A stretch of DNA of 64,000 bases from Pseudomonas entomophila (GCF_029478665.1 NZ_JARPQB010000003.1:55870-119869); one strand, 5' to 3'. Numbered from the stretch's first letter, positions 53,532 to 64,000 are shown. Numbers and translations are program-made. Notes: generated by a model from the letters alone, not told the origin.

Positions 53532-54017
53532 TCAGTCGCGGAAGTTGTTGAACTGCAGCGGCATGTCGAATTCCTTGGTACGCAGCAGGGCGATGGCTTC
53601 CTGCAGGTCGTCACGCTTCTTGCCGGTCACGCGCACCTGCTCGCCCTGGATGGCAGCCTGTACCTTGAGCTTGCCATCCTTGATGGTGGCGACGATCTTC
53701 TTGGCCAGGTCCTTGTCGATGCCTTCACGGAACTTGGCTTCCTGCTTCTTTTCCTTGCCCGAGGCGTAGGGGTCCTTGGTTTCCAGGCACTTGACGTCGA
53801 TCTTGCGCTTGACCAGCGCCAGGCGCAGGATTTCCAGCATCGCTTCGAGCTGGAACTCCTCCTCGGCGGTCAGCAGCACGGTCTGTTCCTTGTCCTTGAA
53901 CTCGAAGGTACCTTTGCCTTTGAGGTCATAGCGGCGATCGAGGTCCTTGATGGCGTTGTCGACAGCGTTCTGCACTTCGTGCTTGTCCAGTTCCGATACC
54001 ACGTCGAACGAAGGCAT
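53532..54017 (-). CDS. yajQ: YajQ family nucleotide-binding protein
   Basis: 161-residue cytoplasmic protein: '[34 protein letters not shown]', ending '[34 protein letters not shown]'. Two ferredoxin-like repeats. Members in other gammaproteobacteria bind cyclic-di-GMP and work with a LysR-type partner. Single gene between mscS (minus strand) and divergent panE. Confidence 0.95.
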   Translation of the reverse strand: MPSFDVVSELDKHEVQNAVDNAIKDLDRRYDLKGKGTFEFKDKEQTVLLTAEEEFQLEAMLEILRLALVKRKIDVKCLETKDPYASGKEKKQEAKFREGIDKDLAKKIVATIKDGKLKVQAAIQGEQVRVTGKKRDDLQEAIALLRTKEFDMPLQFNNFRD

Positions 54018-54074
54018 GGGTGTTCTCCAGAAAAGAAAGCGCGCTCGTCTGAAGATGGAGCGCGTCGGGTTTGA

Positions 54075-55034
<960 letters not shown>

Positions 55035-55053
55035 TGCCCCCCACCCAACGGAG

Positions 55054-57093
55054 ATGGAAACCGCCTTGCCCATGACCTTGCGCCAACGCCTGGACAACCT
55101 GCCGGTCGGGCAGAAACTGCTGGCGGCCTTGCTGGTGCTGCTGGTCACCATCCTGCTGGTGGCCAACCTGGCGTTCATCAGCGCCGCCTACTGGATCACC
55201 CAGGACAGCATGGCGCCCCAGGCCCTGCAGACCATCGGCAAGCTGGTGTCCAACCCGCAGTTGTCTTCGCAGGCCGGGGACTCGCCCGACACCGCCAATG
55301 CACTGCTCAAGGAGCTCGACAGCTACTCGCAGCTGCGCGCCGCGGCCATCTACGCCAGCGATGGCCGCCTGCTTGCACAGCTTCAGCACGGCGACACGCT
55401 CACCCTGCCCAAGCGCTTTCGCAATATCGACGGCTGGCGGCTCATGGAGTTTCGCAGCACCCAGCTGATCCGCCTGCCCCGCGATGGCGGCCCACCCGCG
55501 CACCTGCTGCTGGTGGCCAGCAGCGAACTGCCCACCGCGTTCTATACCGGCACCCTGTCGGCCAGCCTGGCCATCCTGGTGTTCAGCGTGCTGCTGTGGC
55601 TGGTCATCGCCCGCCAGATCAAGCGCCTGATCACCCTGCCGATCAACCGCCTCGAGGAGCTGACGCGCCAGGTCACCCGCGAAGAGAGCTACGCCCTGCG
55701 CGCCAAGCGCGGCAATGACGACGAGATCGGCAGCCTGGCCGAGGCATTCAACACCATGCTCTCGCGCATCGAAGCCCGCGAGCAGCAGCTCAAGCGCACC
55801 CGTGACGAGTTCCAGTCTGCCTACGACCAGGCCCAGGGCCTGGCCGAGGAAACCCGCCACACCAACCGCAAGCTGGAGCTGGAAGTCCAGGTGCGCAGCA
55901 AGATCGAGAAAAAGCTCACGGGCTTCCAGAACTACCTCAACAGCATCATCGACTCCATGCCCTCGGCGCTGATCGCCCTCGACGAGCAGCTCTATGTCAC
56001 CCAGTGGAACCATGAGGCCACGGTGCTTTCCGGCACGCCCCTGGACGAAGCGCTGAACCAGCCGATCTTCCTCGCCTTCGAGCCCCTCAAGCCGTTCCTG
56101 CCGCAACTGAAGGAGAGCGTGGAGAAACACCGGGTGGCGAAGATCGAACGAATCACCTGGCCCAAGGACGACGACCTGCGCCACTACGCCCTGACCTTCT
56201 ACCCGTTGACCGGCGGTGGTGGGCGCGGCGTGGTGATCCGTATCGACGACATCACCCAGCGCCTGTCCCTGGAAGAAATGATGGTGCAGTCGGAGAAGAT
56301 GCTCTCGGTCGGCGGGCTGGCCGCAGGCATGGCCCACGAGATCAACAACCCGCTGGGGGCGATCCTGCACAACGTGCAGAACATCCGCAGGCGCCTGTCA
56401 CCGGAACTTGCACGCAACCAGGAACAGGCCGCCGAACTGGGCATCGACCTGCCAAGCGTGAACCGCTACCTGGACAGCCGCGAAGTGCCGCAACTGCTCG
56501 ACGGCATCCAGCAGGCCGGTGCGCGGGCGGCGAAGATCGTCACCCACATGCTCAGCTTCAGCCGCCGCAGCAACCGCCAGCTGGTGCCCTGCGAGCTGCC
56601 GGCGCTGATCGACCAGGCGGTGGAGATCGCCGGCAACGACTTCGACCTGACCATCGGTTTCGACTTCAAGGGCCAGGCCATCGTCCGCCAGTTCGACCCG
56701 ACGCTCGGGCCGGTGCCCTGCACCGCCAACGAGCTCGAGCAGGTGCTGCTCAACCTGCTGAAGAACGCCGCCCAGGCCATCCACCAGCGCCCGCAACCCA
56801 GCGAGCCCGGGCGGATCATCCTGCGCACCCGGCTCAACCCGCCGTGGGCGGAGATCCAGGTCGAGGACAACGGCATCGGCATGCCCGAGGCGGTGCGCAA
56901 GCGCACCTTCGAACCCTTCTTCACCACCAAGGAGATCGGCCAGGGCACAGGCCTGGGGCTCTCGGTCTCGTACTTCATCATCACCAACAACCACAAGGGG
57001 CAGATGGAGGTGCAGTCCACGCCCGGCCAGGGCACCTGCTTCACCCTGCGCCTGCCCCTCGGCCAGCCGGCCGCCAGCAAGACGGAGGCATGA
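55054..57093 (+). CDS. orphan PAS-containing sensor histidine kinase
   Basis: 679-residue membrane kinase. Helix 1 about 24-50; periplasmic CHASE8-like loop (about 50-165, 'WITQDSMAPQALQTIGKLVSNPQL'); helix 2 about 170-190; HAMP ('RLITLPINRLEELTRQV'); coiled coil (250-290); PAS domain (295-405); phospho-acceptor His in 'AAGMAHEINNPLGAIL'; HATPase_c with 'NLLKNAAQAI', 'VEDNGIGMPE' and 'GQGTGLGLSVSYFIITNNH'. The catalytic core resembles NtrB/FleS-type HPK4 kinases. No response regulator gene is adjacent. Start uncertain: GGAG abuts ATG 55054, so TTG 55066 or ATG 55072 is equally plausible. Confidence 0.88.
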   Translation: METALPMTLRQRLDNLPVGQKLLAALLVLLVTILLVANLAFISAAYWITQDSMAPQALQTIGKLVSNPQLSSQAGDSPDTANALLKELDSYSQLRAAAIYASDGRLLAQLQHGDTLTLPKRFRNIDGWRLMEFRSTQLIRLPRDGGPPAHLLLVASSELPTAFYTGTLSASLAILVFSVLLWLVIARQIKRLITLPINRLEELTRQVTREESYALRAKRGNDDEIGSLAEAFNTMLSRIEAREQQLKRTRDEFQSAYDQAQGLAEETRHTNRKLELEVQVRSKIEKKLTGFQNYLNSIIDSMPSALIALDEQLYVTQWNHEATVLSGTPLDEALNQPIFLAFEPLKPFLPQLKESVEKHRVAKIERITWPKDDDLRHYALTFYPLTGGGGRGVVIRIDDITQRLSLEEMMVQSEKMLSVGGLAAGMAHEINNPLGAILHNVQNIRRRLSPELARNQEQAAELGIDLPSVNRYLDSREVPQLLDGIQQAGARAAKIVTHMLSFSRRSNRQLVPCELPALIDQAVEIAGNDFDLTIGFDFKGQAIVRQFDPTLGPVPCTANELEQVLLNLLKNAAQAIHQRPQPSEPGRIILRTRLNPPWAEIQVEDNGIGMPEAVRKRTFEPFFTTKEIGQGTGLGLSVSYFIITNNHKGQMEVQSTPGQGTCFTLRLPLGQPAASKTEA

Positions 57094-57094
57094 C

Positions 57095-57661
57095 ATGGGC
57101 TACCGCCTGTCGAAGATCTACACCCGTACCGGGGACAAAGGTGAAACAGGGCTGGGCGATGGCCGCCGGGTGCCCAAGGACCATCCCCGCATCGAGGCGA
57201 TCGGCGAGGTGGACAGCCTCAACAGCCAGCTCGGGGTGCTGCTGGCGGGGCTGTCCGACGCCGGGCTGGCTGAGGTGTTCGAGGTACTGGCGCCCTGTCA
57301 GCACCGCTTGTTCGACCTTGGGGGCGAGCTGGCGATGCCCAGTTATCAGGCATTGAATGACGCGGAAGTCGAACGGCTGGAAGCGGCCATCGATACATGG
57401 AACGAAGAACTGGGGCCGCTGAAGAACTTCATCCTGCCCAGTGGTTCGGCGCTGGTGGCCCAGGCCCATGTGTGCCGCAGCCAGGCGCGGGCCGCTGAAC
57501 GACGCTGCCAGCAGTTGAATGCCGTGGAACCGATGGAGGGCGTCGGGTTGGCGTATATCAACCGGCTGTCGGACCTGTTGTTCGTGGCGGCACGGATCAT
57601 CGGGCGACGCCAGGGGGTGGCCGAAGTGTTGTGGCAACCCGCTGGAAAACCACAAGCCTGA
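57095..57661 (+). CDS. cob(I)alamin adenosyltransferase, PduO type
   Basis: 188-residue trimeric ATP:cob(I)alamin adenosyltransferase. 'LSKIYTRTGDKGETGLGDGRRVPKDHPRIEAIGEVDSLNSQLGVLLAGL' is the ATP-binding signature, 'HVCRSQARAAERRCQQL' the conserved Arg/Glu helix, and 'YINRLSDLLFVAARI' the trimer-interface helix. It makes adenosylcobalamin from scavenged or synthesised cobalamin. One base separates it from the kinase stop (TGACATG), so it is co-translated with the sensor kinase. Confidence 0.94.
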   Translation: MGYRLSKIYTRTGDKGETGLGDGRRVPKDHPRIEAIGEVDSLNSQLGVLLAGLSDAGLAEVFEVLAPCQHRLFDLGGELAMPSYQALNDAEVERLEAAIDTWNEELGPLKNFILPSGSALVAQAHVCRSQARAAERRCQQLNAVEPMEGVGLAYINRLSDLLFVAARIIGRRQGVAEVLWQPAGKPQA

Positions 57662-57666
57662 ACAGC

Positions 57667-57729
57667 TTCGCCGGCAAGCCGGCTCCTACAGGGATTGCAC
57701 ATGCCCGTAGGAGCCGGCTTGCCGGCGAA
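57667..57729. repeat. REP inverted pair (class CCGGCTTGCCGG)
   Basis: TTCGCCGGCAAGCCGGCTCCTACA faces CGTAGGAGCCGGCTTGCCGGCGAA, heads inward with a 15-base spacer, in the convergent gap before the Nudix-ThiE gene. Confidence 0.92.
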
Positions 57730-57737
57730 CAGCCCAT

Positions 57738-58682
57738 TCAAGCCTCAGGCCAGAAAGCCCGGATCCCCGCAACGCCTTGTGCTCCGACTTCCCATGCCCG
57801 CTCTCGCTCACCTGGCCCGACACCGCCCAGCAGGTACACAGGATGGCTGATCCCGGTGATCAGCCGCTGCGCCTCATCCCACCCCAGCGGCATGGCATCG
57901 GGATGGGTCTGGGTCGCCTGCACCGGTGACAGGGTGACGAAGTCCACCCCCATCTGCTCGGCCAGTGCCAGTTCCTCGGCGTTGTGGCAGGACGCCGCCA
58001 GCCAGCGTTCTTTCGGGAACGGCCGCCCTTTCGCGGCATACTTGCGCAGCTGCGCGGCGGTCAGGTGCCAGCCCGCCGACGGGAAATCGCCCAGCCACTC
58101 CAACGGCCCCTTGAGCATCAGTTGTGCCTTGCCCGCGCACAGCCCGACCGCGTCCACCGCGATATCGCGGTACTTGGGGTCGTACATGTCGGGGGCGCGC
58201 AGCTGGATCAGCCTGATCCCGCTGGCCACCGCCTTCTGGATACCCTTGAGCAACTGCGGCACCTCCAGGCCATCCGGCGTGATCAGGTACTGATCAGGCA
58301 GGCGCGCCGCGGCGACGATGGGCTTGTTGGCCTCGGGGAACGCGTACTGGCCCAGGTCACGCGGCGCCACCCAGGCCAGCGGCTGGCCTTCGGCACCATG
58401 AGGTTCTCCGGTGAAGGCGTCGACTTCACGCACATCCAGCAGCACTTGCTTGTCCGGATAGTCGTGGCTGACCTTGATCAACGGCCGCGAACGCGTGACC
58501 TCGATACCCAGCTCCTCGCGCAACTCGCGGGCCAACGCCGCCTCGATGCCCTCGCCGTCCTCGACCTTGCCACCCGGAAACTCCCACAAGCCGCCCTGGT
58601 GTTGCGTGTCGGCGCGACGGGCGATCAGGATACGGCCGTCAGTGCCGCGAATGACCGCGGCAACCACATGAATCCGTTTCAC
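57738..58682 (-). CDS. Nudix hydrolase (MutT-like) fused to ThiE-like domain
   Basis: 314-residue two-domain protein. Residues 1-130 are a MutT-type Nudix enzyme: Nudix box 'GGKVEDGEGIEAALARELREELGI' intact, likely hydrolysing 8-oxo-dGTP. Residues about 140-314 resemble thiamine monophosphate synthase/TenI ('LIQLRAPDM', 'GWHLTAAQLR', 'WLAASCHNAEELALAEQMGVDFVTLSPVQATQTHPDAMPLGWD', 'VYLLGGVGPGE'). The second domain keeps the barrel but several ThiE phosphate-site residues look changed, so its activity is doubtful. The fusion is common in pseudomonads. It overlaps the upstream GST gene by 4 bases. Confidence 0.93.
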   Translation of the reverse strand: MKRIHVVAAVIRGTDGRILIARRADTQHQGGLWEFPGGKVEDGEGIEAALARELREELGIEVTRSRPLIKVSHDYPDKQVLLDVREVDAFTGEPHGAEGQPLAWVAPRDLGQYAFPEANKPIVAAARLPDQYLITPDGLEVPQLLKGIQKAVASGIRLIQLRAPDMYDPKYRDIAVDAVGLCAGKAQLMLKGPLEWLGDFPSAGWHLTAAQLRKYAAKGRPFPKERWLAASCHNAEELALAEQMGVDFVTLSPVQATQTHPDAMPLGWDEAQRLITGISHPVYLLGGVGPGERERAWEVGAQGVAGIRAFWPEA

Positions 58683-59311
58683 CCTTCACGCTCCGCCAGG
58701 CCAGCTTTCTGCCAAGCCTGGAACGCAGGCCACTGGTAGATGGTTTCGATGTAGGTGGCCGCCGCGGCCGGTACTTCGACACGGTAGGTGCGCAGGCGCA
58801 CGGCCACCGGGGCGAAGAAGGCATCGGCGAGGGTTGGCCGGCCGAACAGGAACGGGCCGCTGTCCTTGGCCACCAGGCGGCATTCGTTCCACAAGGCGAC
58901 GATGCGATCGATATCGACCTGCACGTCCAGTGGCACCTCATCCAGCGCCTGGTCGCGGGACAGGTCGAAAGGCATTGCGCCGCGCAAGGCGAAGAAGCCG
59001 CTGTGCATCTGCGCGCAAGCCGAACGGGCCTGGGCACGGGCGGCAACGTCCTCGGGCCAGAGCCTGGCCTCGGGGTGCTGCTCGTTGAGAAATTCGGCAA
59101 TGGCCAGCGAGTCGGCGATCACGCCGTGCTCGGTCTTGAGCAAGGGCACCTTGCCAGTCGCCGAGAACGCGAGGAGGCGCTGGCGGGTGTCTGGCTGGTT
59201 GAGCTTGACCAGGGTTTCTTCGTAGGGGGCGCCGGCCAACTCGAGGGCCAGGGCGCCGCGTAGCGACCAGGAGGAATACAACTTGTCGCCGATGATCAGG
59301 TGGTAGCTCAT
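58679..59311 (-). CDS. glutathione S-transferase family protein
   Basis: 210-residue soluble protein with an N-terminal thioredoxin-like domain ('MSYHLIIGDKLYSSWSLRGALALELAGAPYEETLVKLNQPDTRQRLLAFSATGKVPLLKTEHGVIADSLAIAEFLNE', with Ser13/Ser14/Ser16 as candidate catalytic residue and cis-Pro in 'GKVPLL') and an all-helical C-terminal domain. Substrate unknown. It is first of a two-gene unit with the Nudix-ThiE gene (ATGA overlap). Confidence 0.9.
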   Translation of the reverse strand: MSYHLIIGDKLYSSWSLRGALALELAGAPYEETLVKLNQPDTRQRLLAFSATGKVPLLKTEHGVIADSLAIAEFLNEQHPEARLWPEDVAARAQARSACAQMHSGFFALRGAMPFDLSRDQALDEVPLDVQVDIDRIVALWNECRLVAKDSGPFLFGRPTLADAFFAPVAVRLRTYRVEVPAAAATYIETIYQWPAFQAWQKAGLAEREG

Positions 59312-59356
59312 GAAGCTGCTCCATCAGGTTCGGATACGAGGGGCTGCTGCGCAGCC

Positions 59357-59420
59357 TTCGCCGGCAAGCCGGCTCCTACGGGCATCGCGCCACTCTGCAG
59401 GAACCGGCTGGCCGGCGAAC
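59357..59420. repeat. REP pair, one arm degenerate
   Basis: TTCGCCGGCAAGCCGGCTCCTAC at the left is intact. The right arm (TGCAGGAACCGGCTGGCCGGCGAA) has mutated from TGTAGGAGCCGGCTTGCCGGCGAA. Located between argJ and the GST gene. Confidence 0.8.
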
Positions 59421-59431
59421 AGGCCGGTGAA

Positions 59432-60649
59432 TCAAGTACGGTATTCGGCGTTGATCTTCACGTATTCGTGGGACAGGTCTGTGGTCCAGATGGTTTCGCT
59501 GCACTGGCCGCGGCCCAGCTCGATGCGAATGGTGATCTCTTCCTGGGCCATCACCGCCGAACCCTGCGCCTCGGTGTAGCTCGGGCTGCGGCCGCCCTGG
59601 CTGGCGATGCAGACGTTGTCCAGGTACACGTCGATCAGGCTGACATCCAGCGCCGGGACGCCCGCACGGCCGACTGCGGCCAGAATGCGGCCCCAGTTGG
59701 GGTCGGAGGCGAACAGCGCGGTCTTGATCAGCGGCGAGTGCGCCACGGCGTAGCCGACGTCCAGGCATTCCTGGTGATTGCCACCGCCGTTGACCTGCAC
59801 GGTGACGAACTTGGTCGCGCCTTCACCGTCACGGACGATGGCCTGGGCCACGTCCATGCACACCTCGAACACCGCATTCTTCAGCGCCTCGAACAGCGCG
59901 CCGCTGGCCTCGGTAACCTCAGGTACATCGGCCTTGCCGGTGGCGATCAGCATGCAGCAGTCGTTGGTCGAGGTGTCGCCATCGATGGTGATGCGGTTGA
60001 ACGACTTGTTGGCGCCGTCCAGCATCAGGTCTTTCAGCACCGCCGGTGCGACCTTGGCGTCGGTGGCGATGTAGCCCAGCATGGTCGCCATGTTCGGGCG
60101 AATCATGCCCGCGCCCTTGCTGATGCCGGTGACCGTGATGGTCTTGCCGTCGAACTGGAACTGACGGCTGGCGCCCTTGGGCAGGGTGTCGGTGGTCATG
60201 ATGCCGGTGGCGGCTTCGGCCCAGTGGTTCTCGGACAGGTTGTCCAGGGCGGCCTGCAGCGCGCCTTCGATCTTCTCGACCGGCAGCGGCTCGCCGATCA
60301 CACCGGTGGAGAATGGCAGTACGGACTCAGCAGGTACGCCAGCCAGCTCGGCCAGCTTGGCGCAGGTGCGCTCGGCCGCGGCCAGGCCTGGCGCGCCGGT
60401 GCCGGCGTTGGCATTGCCGGTGTTGGTCAGCAGGTAGCGCACGGTGCCCTGCACGCGCTGCTTGGAGAGGATCACCGGGGCGGCGCAGAAGGCATTCAGG
60501 GTGAACACGCCAGCCACGCTGGAGCCTTCGGCACAGCGCATCACCACCACATCCTTGCGCCCAGGGCGCTTGATGCCCGCCGAGGCGATACCGAGTTCGA
60601 AACCGGGAACCGGGTGCAGGGTGGGCAGGGGACCAAGACCAACAGCCAT
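59432..60649 (-). CDS. argJ: bifunctional ornithine acetyltransferase / N-acetylglutamate synthase
   Basis: 405-residue arginine biosynthesis enzyme that transfers acetyl from N-acetylornithine to glutamate. It self-cleaves before the nucleophile Thr189 in '[21 protein letters not shown]' to give alpha and beta chains. The catalytic Thr-Thr/Gly oxyanion pair lies in '[11 protein letters not shown]', and the C-terminal 'NAEYRT' is typical. It follows secA in the same direction, separated by a REP. Confidence 0.97.
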   Translation of the reverse strand: MAVGLGPLPTLHPVPGFELGIASAGIKRPGRKDVVVMRCAEGSSVAGVFTLNAFCAAPVILSKQRVQGTVRYLLTNTGNANAGTGAPGLAAAERTCAKLAELAGVPAESVLPFSTGVIGEPLPVEKIEGALQAALDNLSENHWAEAATGIMTTDTLPKGASRQFQFDGKTITVTGISKGAGMIRPNMATMLGYIATDAKVAPAVLKDLMLDGANKSFNRITIDGDTSTNDCCMLIATGKADVPEVTEASGALFEALKNAVFEVCMDVAQAIVRDGEGATKFVTVQVNGGGNHQECLDVGYAVAHSPLIKTALFASDPNWGRILAAVGRAGVPALDVSLIDVYLDNVCIASQGGRSPSYTEAQGSAVMAQEEITIRIELGRGQCSETIWTTDLSHEYVKINAEYRT

Positions 60650-60703
60650 TAGAGCGCTCCTAGAAATTTCGCGGGGAATTTAAGCGGGCCGCTTTGCGGC
60701 CCT

Positions 60704-60770
60704 TTCGCGGCACAAGGCCGCTCCTACAGATCCTGGTGCGGAACCTGTAGGAGCGGCCTTGTGCCGCGAT
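60704..60770. repeat. REP inverted pair between secA and argJ
   Basis: TTCGCGGCACAAGGCCGCTCCTACA and TGTAGGAGCGGCCTTGTGCCGCGAT, heads inward with an 18-base spacer. Flanking palindromes are GGGCCGCTTTGCGGCCC and GGGCTGCAAAGCAGCCC, on either side. Confidence 0.92.
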
Positions 60771-60816
60771 GGGCTGCAAAGCAGCCCGGGGTTTTCAAGC
60801 CAACAGTGCAGTCAGA

Positions 60817-63555
60817 TCATTCGATCTGACCGTGGCAATGCTTGAACTTCTTGCCCGAACCGCACCAGCACGGCTCGTTGCGGCCCAGCTTCTGGTCATT
60901 GCGCACAGGCGCCGTGGCGACGGCGACTTCGGCGCCCTCCTCGCTGGCCTGCAGGTCGCTCTCCATGCCTGGAGCGGCGGCGTGCTGGAACTGCATGCGG
61001 CTGGCCAGCTCCTCGGCTTCGCGGCGCAGACGGGCTTCTTCTTCCGCCGGGTCCTCGCGGCGAACCTGGACGTGCGACAGCACGCGGATGGTGTCGCGCT
61101 TGATCGACTCCAGCAATTCCTGGAACAGGGTGAAGGACTCGCGCTTGTACTCCTGCTTCGGGTTCTTCTGCGCATAGCCGCGCAGGTGGATACCGTGGCG
61201 CAGGTGGTCCATGGTCGACAGGTGGTCTTTCCACAGGTCGTCCAGCACACGCAGCAGGATCTGCTTCTCGAAGGTACGCAGCGCGTCCTCGCCAGCCTGA
61301 TCTTCCTTCTCGTTGTAGGCGTCGGTGATTTCCTTGATCAGCTTCTCGCGCAGGGTCTCCTCGTAGAGGTGATCGTCCTCGTCGAGCCACTGCTGGATCG
61401 GCAGTTTCATGGCGAAGTCGCTGGCCAGCGAGGCTTCCAGGCCTGCCACGTCCCACTGTTCAGGCAGCGATTGCGGCGGGATGTGCTGGCTGATGGTGGC
61501 GTCGAGCACTTCCTGGCGGAACTCGCCGATGGTGTCGCCGATGTTCTGGGCCGCCAGCAGGCTGTTGCGCATGTGGTAGATCACCTTGCGCTGTTCGTTG
61601 GCCACGTCATCGTATTCGAGCAGCTGTTTACGAATGTCGAAGTTGCGGCCTTCGACCTTGCGCTGCGCCTTTTCGATGGCGTTGGTCACCATGCGGTGCT
61701 CGATCGCCTCGCCGGACTGCATGCCCAGTGCCTTCATGAAGTTCTTCACCCGGTCGGAGGCGAAGATACGCATCAGGCTGTCTTCCAGCGACAGGTAGAA
61801 GCGGCTGGAGCCAGCATCGCCCTGACGGCCGGCACGGCCACGCAATTGGTTGTCGATGCGGCGGGACTCGTGGCGCTCGGAAGCGATCACGTGCAGGCCA
61901 CCGGCCTCCAGCACCTGCTGGTGACGTTTCTGCCAGTCGGCCTTGATCTGCGCGATCTGCTCGGGGGTCGGATTGTCCAGGGCTGCCACTTCAGCTTCCC
62001 AGTTACCGCCCAGCAGGATGTCGGTACCACGGCCGGCCATGTTGGTGGCGATGGTCAGCGCGCCCGGGGCACCGGCCTGGGCGATGATCTCGGCTTCCTT
62101 CTCGTGGTACTTGGCGTTCAGTACCTTGTGGTCGATCCCTTCCTTCTTGAGCAGGTTGGACATGTGCTCGGAGGTTTCGATGGTCGCGGTACCGACCAGC
62201 ACTGGGCGGCCCAGGGCCATGCTTTCCTTGATGTCGGTGATGATCGCCGCGTACTTCTCGTCGGCGGTCAGGTACACCAGGTCGTTGAAGTCCTTGCGGG
62301 CCAACGGCTTGTTCGGTGGGATGACCATCACGTTGAGGTTGTAGATCTGGGCGAACTCGAACGCCTCGGTGTCGGCGGTACCGGTCATGCCCGACAGCTT
62401 GGTGTAGAGACGGAAGTAGTTCTGGAAGGTGGTCGAGGCCAGGGTCTGGCTTTCGGCCTGGATGTTCAGGTTTTCCTTCGCCTCGATGGCCTGGTGCAGG
62501 CCTTCGGACAGGCGGCGGCCCGGCATGGTACGGCCGGTGTGCTCGTCGATCAGGAGGATCTGGCCGTCCTGGACGATGTATTCGACATTGCGGTGGAACA
62601 GCTTGTGCGCGCGCAGGCCGGCGTAGACGTGGGTCAGCAGGCCCAGGTTGTGTGCCGAGTACAGGCTCTCGCCTTCGGCCAGCAGGCCCGACTGCGTCAG
62701 CATGTCCTCGATGAACTGGTGGCCGGCCTCGTTCAGTTCGACTTGGCGGCTCTTCTCGTCGATGGTGTAGTGGCCTTCTTGAGTTACCTGGCCTTCGACT
62801 TCCTCGATGTGTTGCGTCAGGCGCGGGATCAGGCGGTTGATCTCGATGTACAGCTTGGAGCTGTCCTCGGCCTGGCCGGAGATGATCAGCGGGGTGCGCG
62901 CTTCGTCGATGAGAATGGAGTCGACTTCGTCGATCACCGAGAAGTTGAGCTCGCGCTGGAACTTCTCGTCCTGGCTGAACGCCATGTTGTCGCGCAGGTA
63001 GTCGAAACCGAATTCGTTGTTGGTGCCGTAGGTGATGTCGGCGGCGTAGGCGGCGCGCTTCTCTTCAGGCGGCTGGAAGGCCGAGACGATGCCCACGGTC
63101 AAGCCGAGGAACTCGTAGAGCGGACGCATCCAGTTGGCGTCGCGGCGGGCCAGGTAGTCGTTCACCGTGACCACGTGCACGCCCTTGCCGGACAGCGCGT
63201 TCAGATAAACGGCCAGGGTACCGACCAAGGTCTTGCCTTCACCGGTGCGCATTTCTGCGATCATGCCTTCGTGCAGGGTCATGCCGCCGATCAGCTGGAC
63301 ATCGAAGTGGCGCATGCCCATCACGCGCTTGCCGGCCTCACGGGCCACGGCGAAGGCTTCAGGCAACAGCTGGTCCAGTGATTCGCCTTTGGCCAGGCGC
63401 TCCTTGAACTCTGCGGTCTTGCCCCGCAGCTGCTCGTCGGAGAGGGCCACCATCTTCTCTTCGAGAGCATTGACGGCGCTTACCGTCTTGAGCATGCGTT
63501 TGATTTCACGCTCGTTCTTGCTTCCAAAAAGTTTTTTTAACAAAGGCGCAAACAT
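60817..63555 (-). CDS. secA: preprotein translocase ATPase SecA
   Basis: 912-residue motor driving proteins through SecYEG. Walker A '[11 protein letters not shown]', DEAD-like '[19 protein letters not shown]', '[19 protein letters not shown]' and '[23 protein letters not shown]' of the motor, and the C-terminal zinc/SecB-binding tail '[18 protein letters not shown]'. ATG 63555 gives [17 protein letters not shown], the normal start; the longer frame to 63639 is not conserved. Divergent from the DciA-like gene. Confidence 0.98.
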   Translation of the reverse strand: MFAPLLKKLFGSKNEREIKRMLKTVSAVNALEEKMVALSDEQLRGKTAEFKERLAKGESLDQLLPEAFAVAREAGKRVMGMRHFDVQLIGGMTLHEGMIAEMRTGEGKTLVGTLAVYLNALSGKGVHVVTVNDYLARRDANWMRPLYEFLGLTVGIVSAFQPPEEKRAAYAADITYGTNNEFGFDYLRDNMAFSQDEKFQRELNFSVIDEVDSILIDEARTPLIISGQAEDSSKLYIEINRLIPRLTQHIEEVEGQVTQEGHYTIDEKSRQVELNEAGHQFIEDMLTQSGLLAEGESLYSAHNLGLLTHVYAGLRAHKLFHRNVEYIVQDGQILLIDEHTGRTMPGRRLSEGLHQAIEAKENLNIQAESQTLASTTFQNYFRLYTKLSGMTGTADTEAFEFAQIYNLNVMVIPPNKPLARKDFNDLVYLTADEKYAAIITDIKESMALGRPVLVGTATIETSEHMSNLLKKEGIDHKVLNAKYHEKEAEIIAQAGAPGALTIATNMAGRGTDILLGGNWEAEVAALDNPTPEQIAQIKADWQKRHQQVLEAGGLHVIASERHESRRIDNQLRGRAGRQGDAGSSRFYLSLEDSLMRIFASDRVKNFMKALGMQSGEAIEHRMVTNAIEKAQRKVEGRNFDIRKQLLEYDDVANEQRKVIYHMRNSLLAAQNIGDTIGEFRQEVLDATISQHIPPQSLPEQWDVAGLEASLASDFAMKLPIQQWLDEDDHLYEETLREKLIKEITDAYNEKEDQAGEDALRTFEKQILLRVLDDLWKDHLSTMDHLRHGIHLRGYAQKNPKQEYKRESFTLFQELLESIKRDTIRVLSHVQVRREDPAEEEARLRREAEELASRMQFQHAAAPGMESDLQASEEGAEVAVATAPVRNDQKLGRNEPCWCGSGKKFKHCHGQIE

Positions 63556-63939
63556 ATCGGCAGGATCTTCCACACGTAGGGATGGAGGGCGGCCCCATGA
63601 GTCGCCCGTGCAGCCCTGAGGCCGCATGCGAACGAGCATTCTACCCGGAAACGATGGTGAGGAAAGTGGTGGATTTCCACGATGCTGGCACAGCGCTTTT
63701 AGGGGGCCTGACTAACATAGGGGCTTTTCGCGCAAGTTCAAGGTGCGGGAAGATGAAACGTATCGAGAATGACTTGCATCAATATCCAAGCCCTGCCGGT
63801 GCCTGTGCGGGCCCTTTCGCCGGCAAAGCCGGCTCCTACAGGTACGGCGCCGATCTTGAGATGGCACGGTGTTCCCGTGAAGAGGCCAGCGCAAGGGCAT
63901 CTGTTAGACTGTCGGTCTTGTCACCACCTGCGCACTTCC
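63556..63939. promoter_or_regulatory. divergent region secA / dciA-like gene, with a single REP unit
   Basis: 384 bp without a gene. It holds the promoters of secA and the DciA-like gene and one unpaired REP unit TTCGCCGGCAAAGCCGGCTCCTACA at 63816-63840. No secM-like coding frame precedes secA on the minus strand. A short open frame at 63712-63900 has no ribosome site and reads through the REP, so I do not count it as a gene. Confidence 0.5.
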
Positions 63940-64000
63940 ATGGCCTACAAACCCTCCCCTGCCCGCCCGCCCGCCGCCCTGCTGCGCCAGGCCCGCCCGC
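63940..64000 (+). CDS. DciA/DUF721-like protein, first 20 codons (cut by window end)
   Basis: Open frame ATG at 63940 translates as MAYKPSPARPPAALLRQARP and runs off the window. This basic start and its divergent position next to secA match the DUF721 (DciA) gene of pseudomonads, a loader of the replicative helicase DnaB. Only 20 residues are visible, so the call rests on N-terminal resemblance and gene order. Confidence 0.55.
   Translation, partial: MAYKPSPARPPAALLRQARP

Noticed and set aside
60769..63381. 870-residue open frame opposite secA
   Set aside because: Same codon-bias artefact; it lacks a ribosome site and starts in a REP.
63712..63900. 62-residue frame upstream of secA as a SecM-like regulator
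   Set aside because: No signal peptide, arrest motif or ribosome site, and it reads across a REP unit.

Overview
The window is about 64 kb of GC-rich chromosome from a fluorescent Pseudomonas, most likely the P. putida group. The evidence is the gene content and order (hasR-type receptor/hemO, arcDABC, gcsR-gcvHP-sdaA-gcvT, lptFG/pepA/holC/valS, hupN/yejK, colRS, groESL, ampG-mscS-yajQ-panE, argJ-secA). It is also the dense set of REP palindromes built on TGTAGGAGC and GCTCCTACA. I see no rRNA, tRNA, CRISPR, integrase, transposase or prophage genes.

Layout. 1-3.8 kb: 3' part of an STN-containing TonB-dependent haem receptor, a haem oxygenase and a DUF454 membrane protein. 4.0-10.7 kb: arginine deiminase pathway. 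Two divergent arginine/ornithine antiporters flank a regulatory region with an ANR-type box centred at -41.5 from a plausible start site, followed by arcA, arcB and arcC. 10.7-24.3 kb: a small DUF5064-like protein, the TyrR-like sigma-54 activator GcsR, an inserted two-gene cassette (12988-18094), then the glycine cleavage operon gcvH-gcvP-sdaA-gcvT. That operon has a textbook -24/-12 promoter and three GcsR-like repeats upstream. 24.6-36.2 kb: housekeeping genes (cold-shock protein, RDD protein, lptFG, pepA, holC, valS, rlmF, hupN, yejK). 36.3-39.5 kb: GIY-YIG protein, NTF2-like protein, CynX-like MFS transporter and GntR regulator. 39.5-44.2 kb: ColRS two-component system with its envelope-modification neighbours, carrying two near-identical ColR boxes. 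44.2-47.7 kb: groESL with a sigma-32 promoter, fxsA and a HugZ-type haem-utilisation protein. 47.9-64 kb: DUF481 protein, alkyltransferase-like protein, AmpG, MdfA-like efflux, MscS, YajQ, PanE, orphan histidine kinase, cobalamin adenosyltransferase, Nudix-ThiE fusion, GST, ArgJ, SecA and the first codons of a divergent DciA-like gene.

The most unusual locus is the cassette at 12988-18094. One cytoplasmic polypeptide of 1205 residues carries a complete subtilisin (S8) domain (Asp163/His210/Ser389) and a complete thermolysin-like gluzincin domain (HEMSH at 775-779, Glu802). Its gene overlaps by 11 bases a metallo-beta-lactamase-fold hydrolase of the ComEC/Rec2 type. The pair sits exactly between gcsR and the GcsR-binding region of its target operon. 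I do not recognise it as a named system; two proteases plus an MBL hydrolase recall modular conflict or defence cassettes, but that function is inference.
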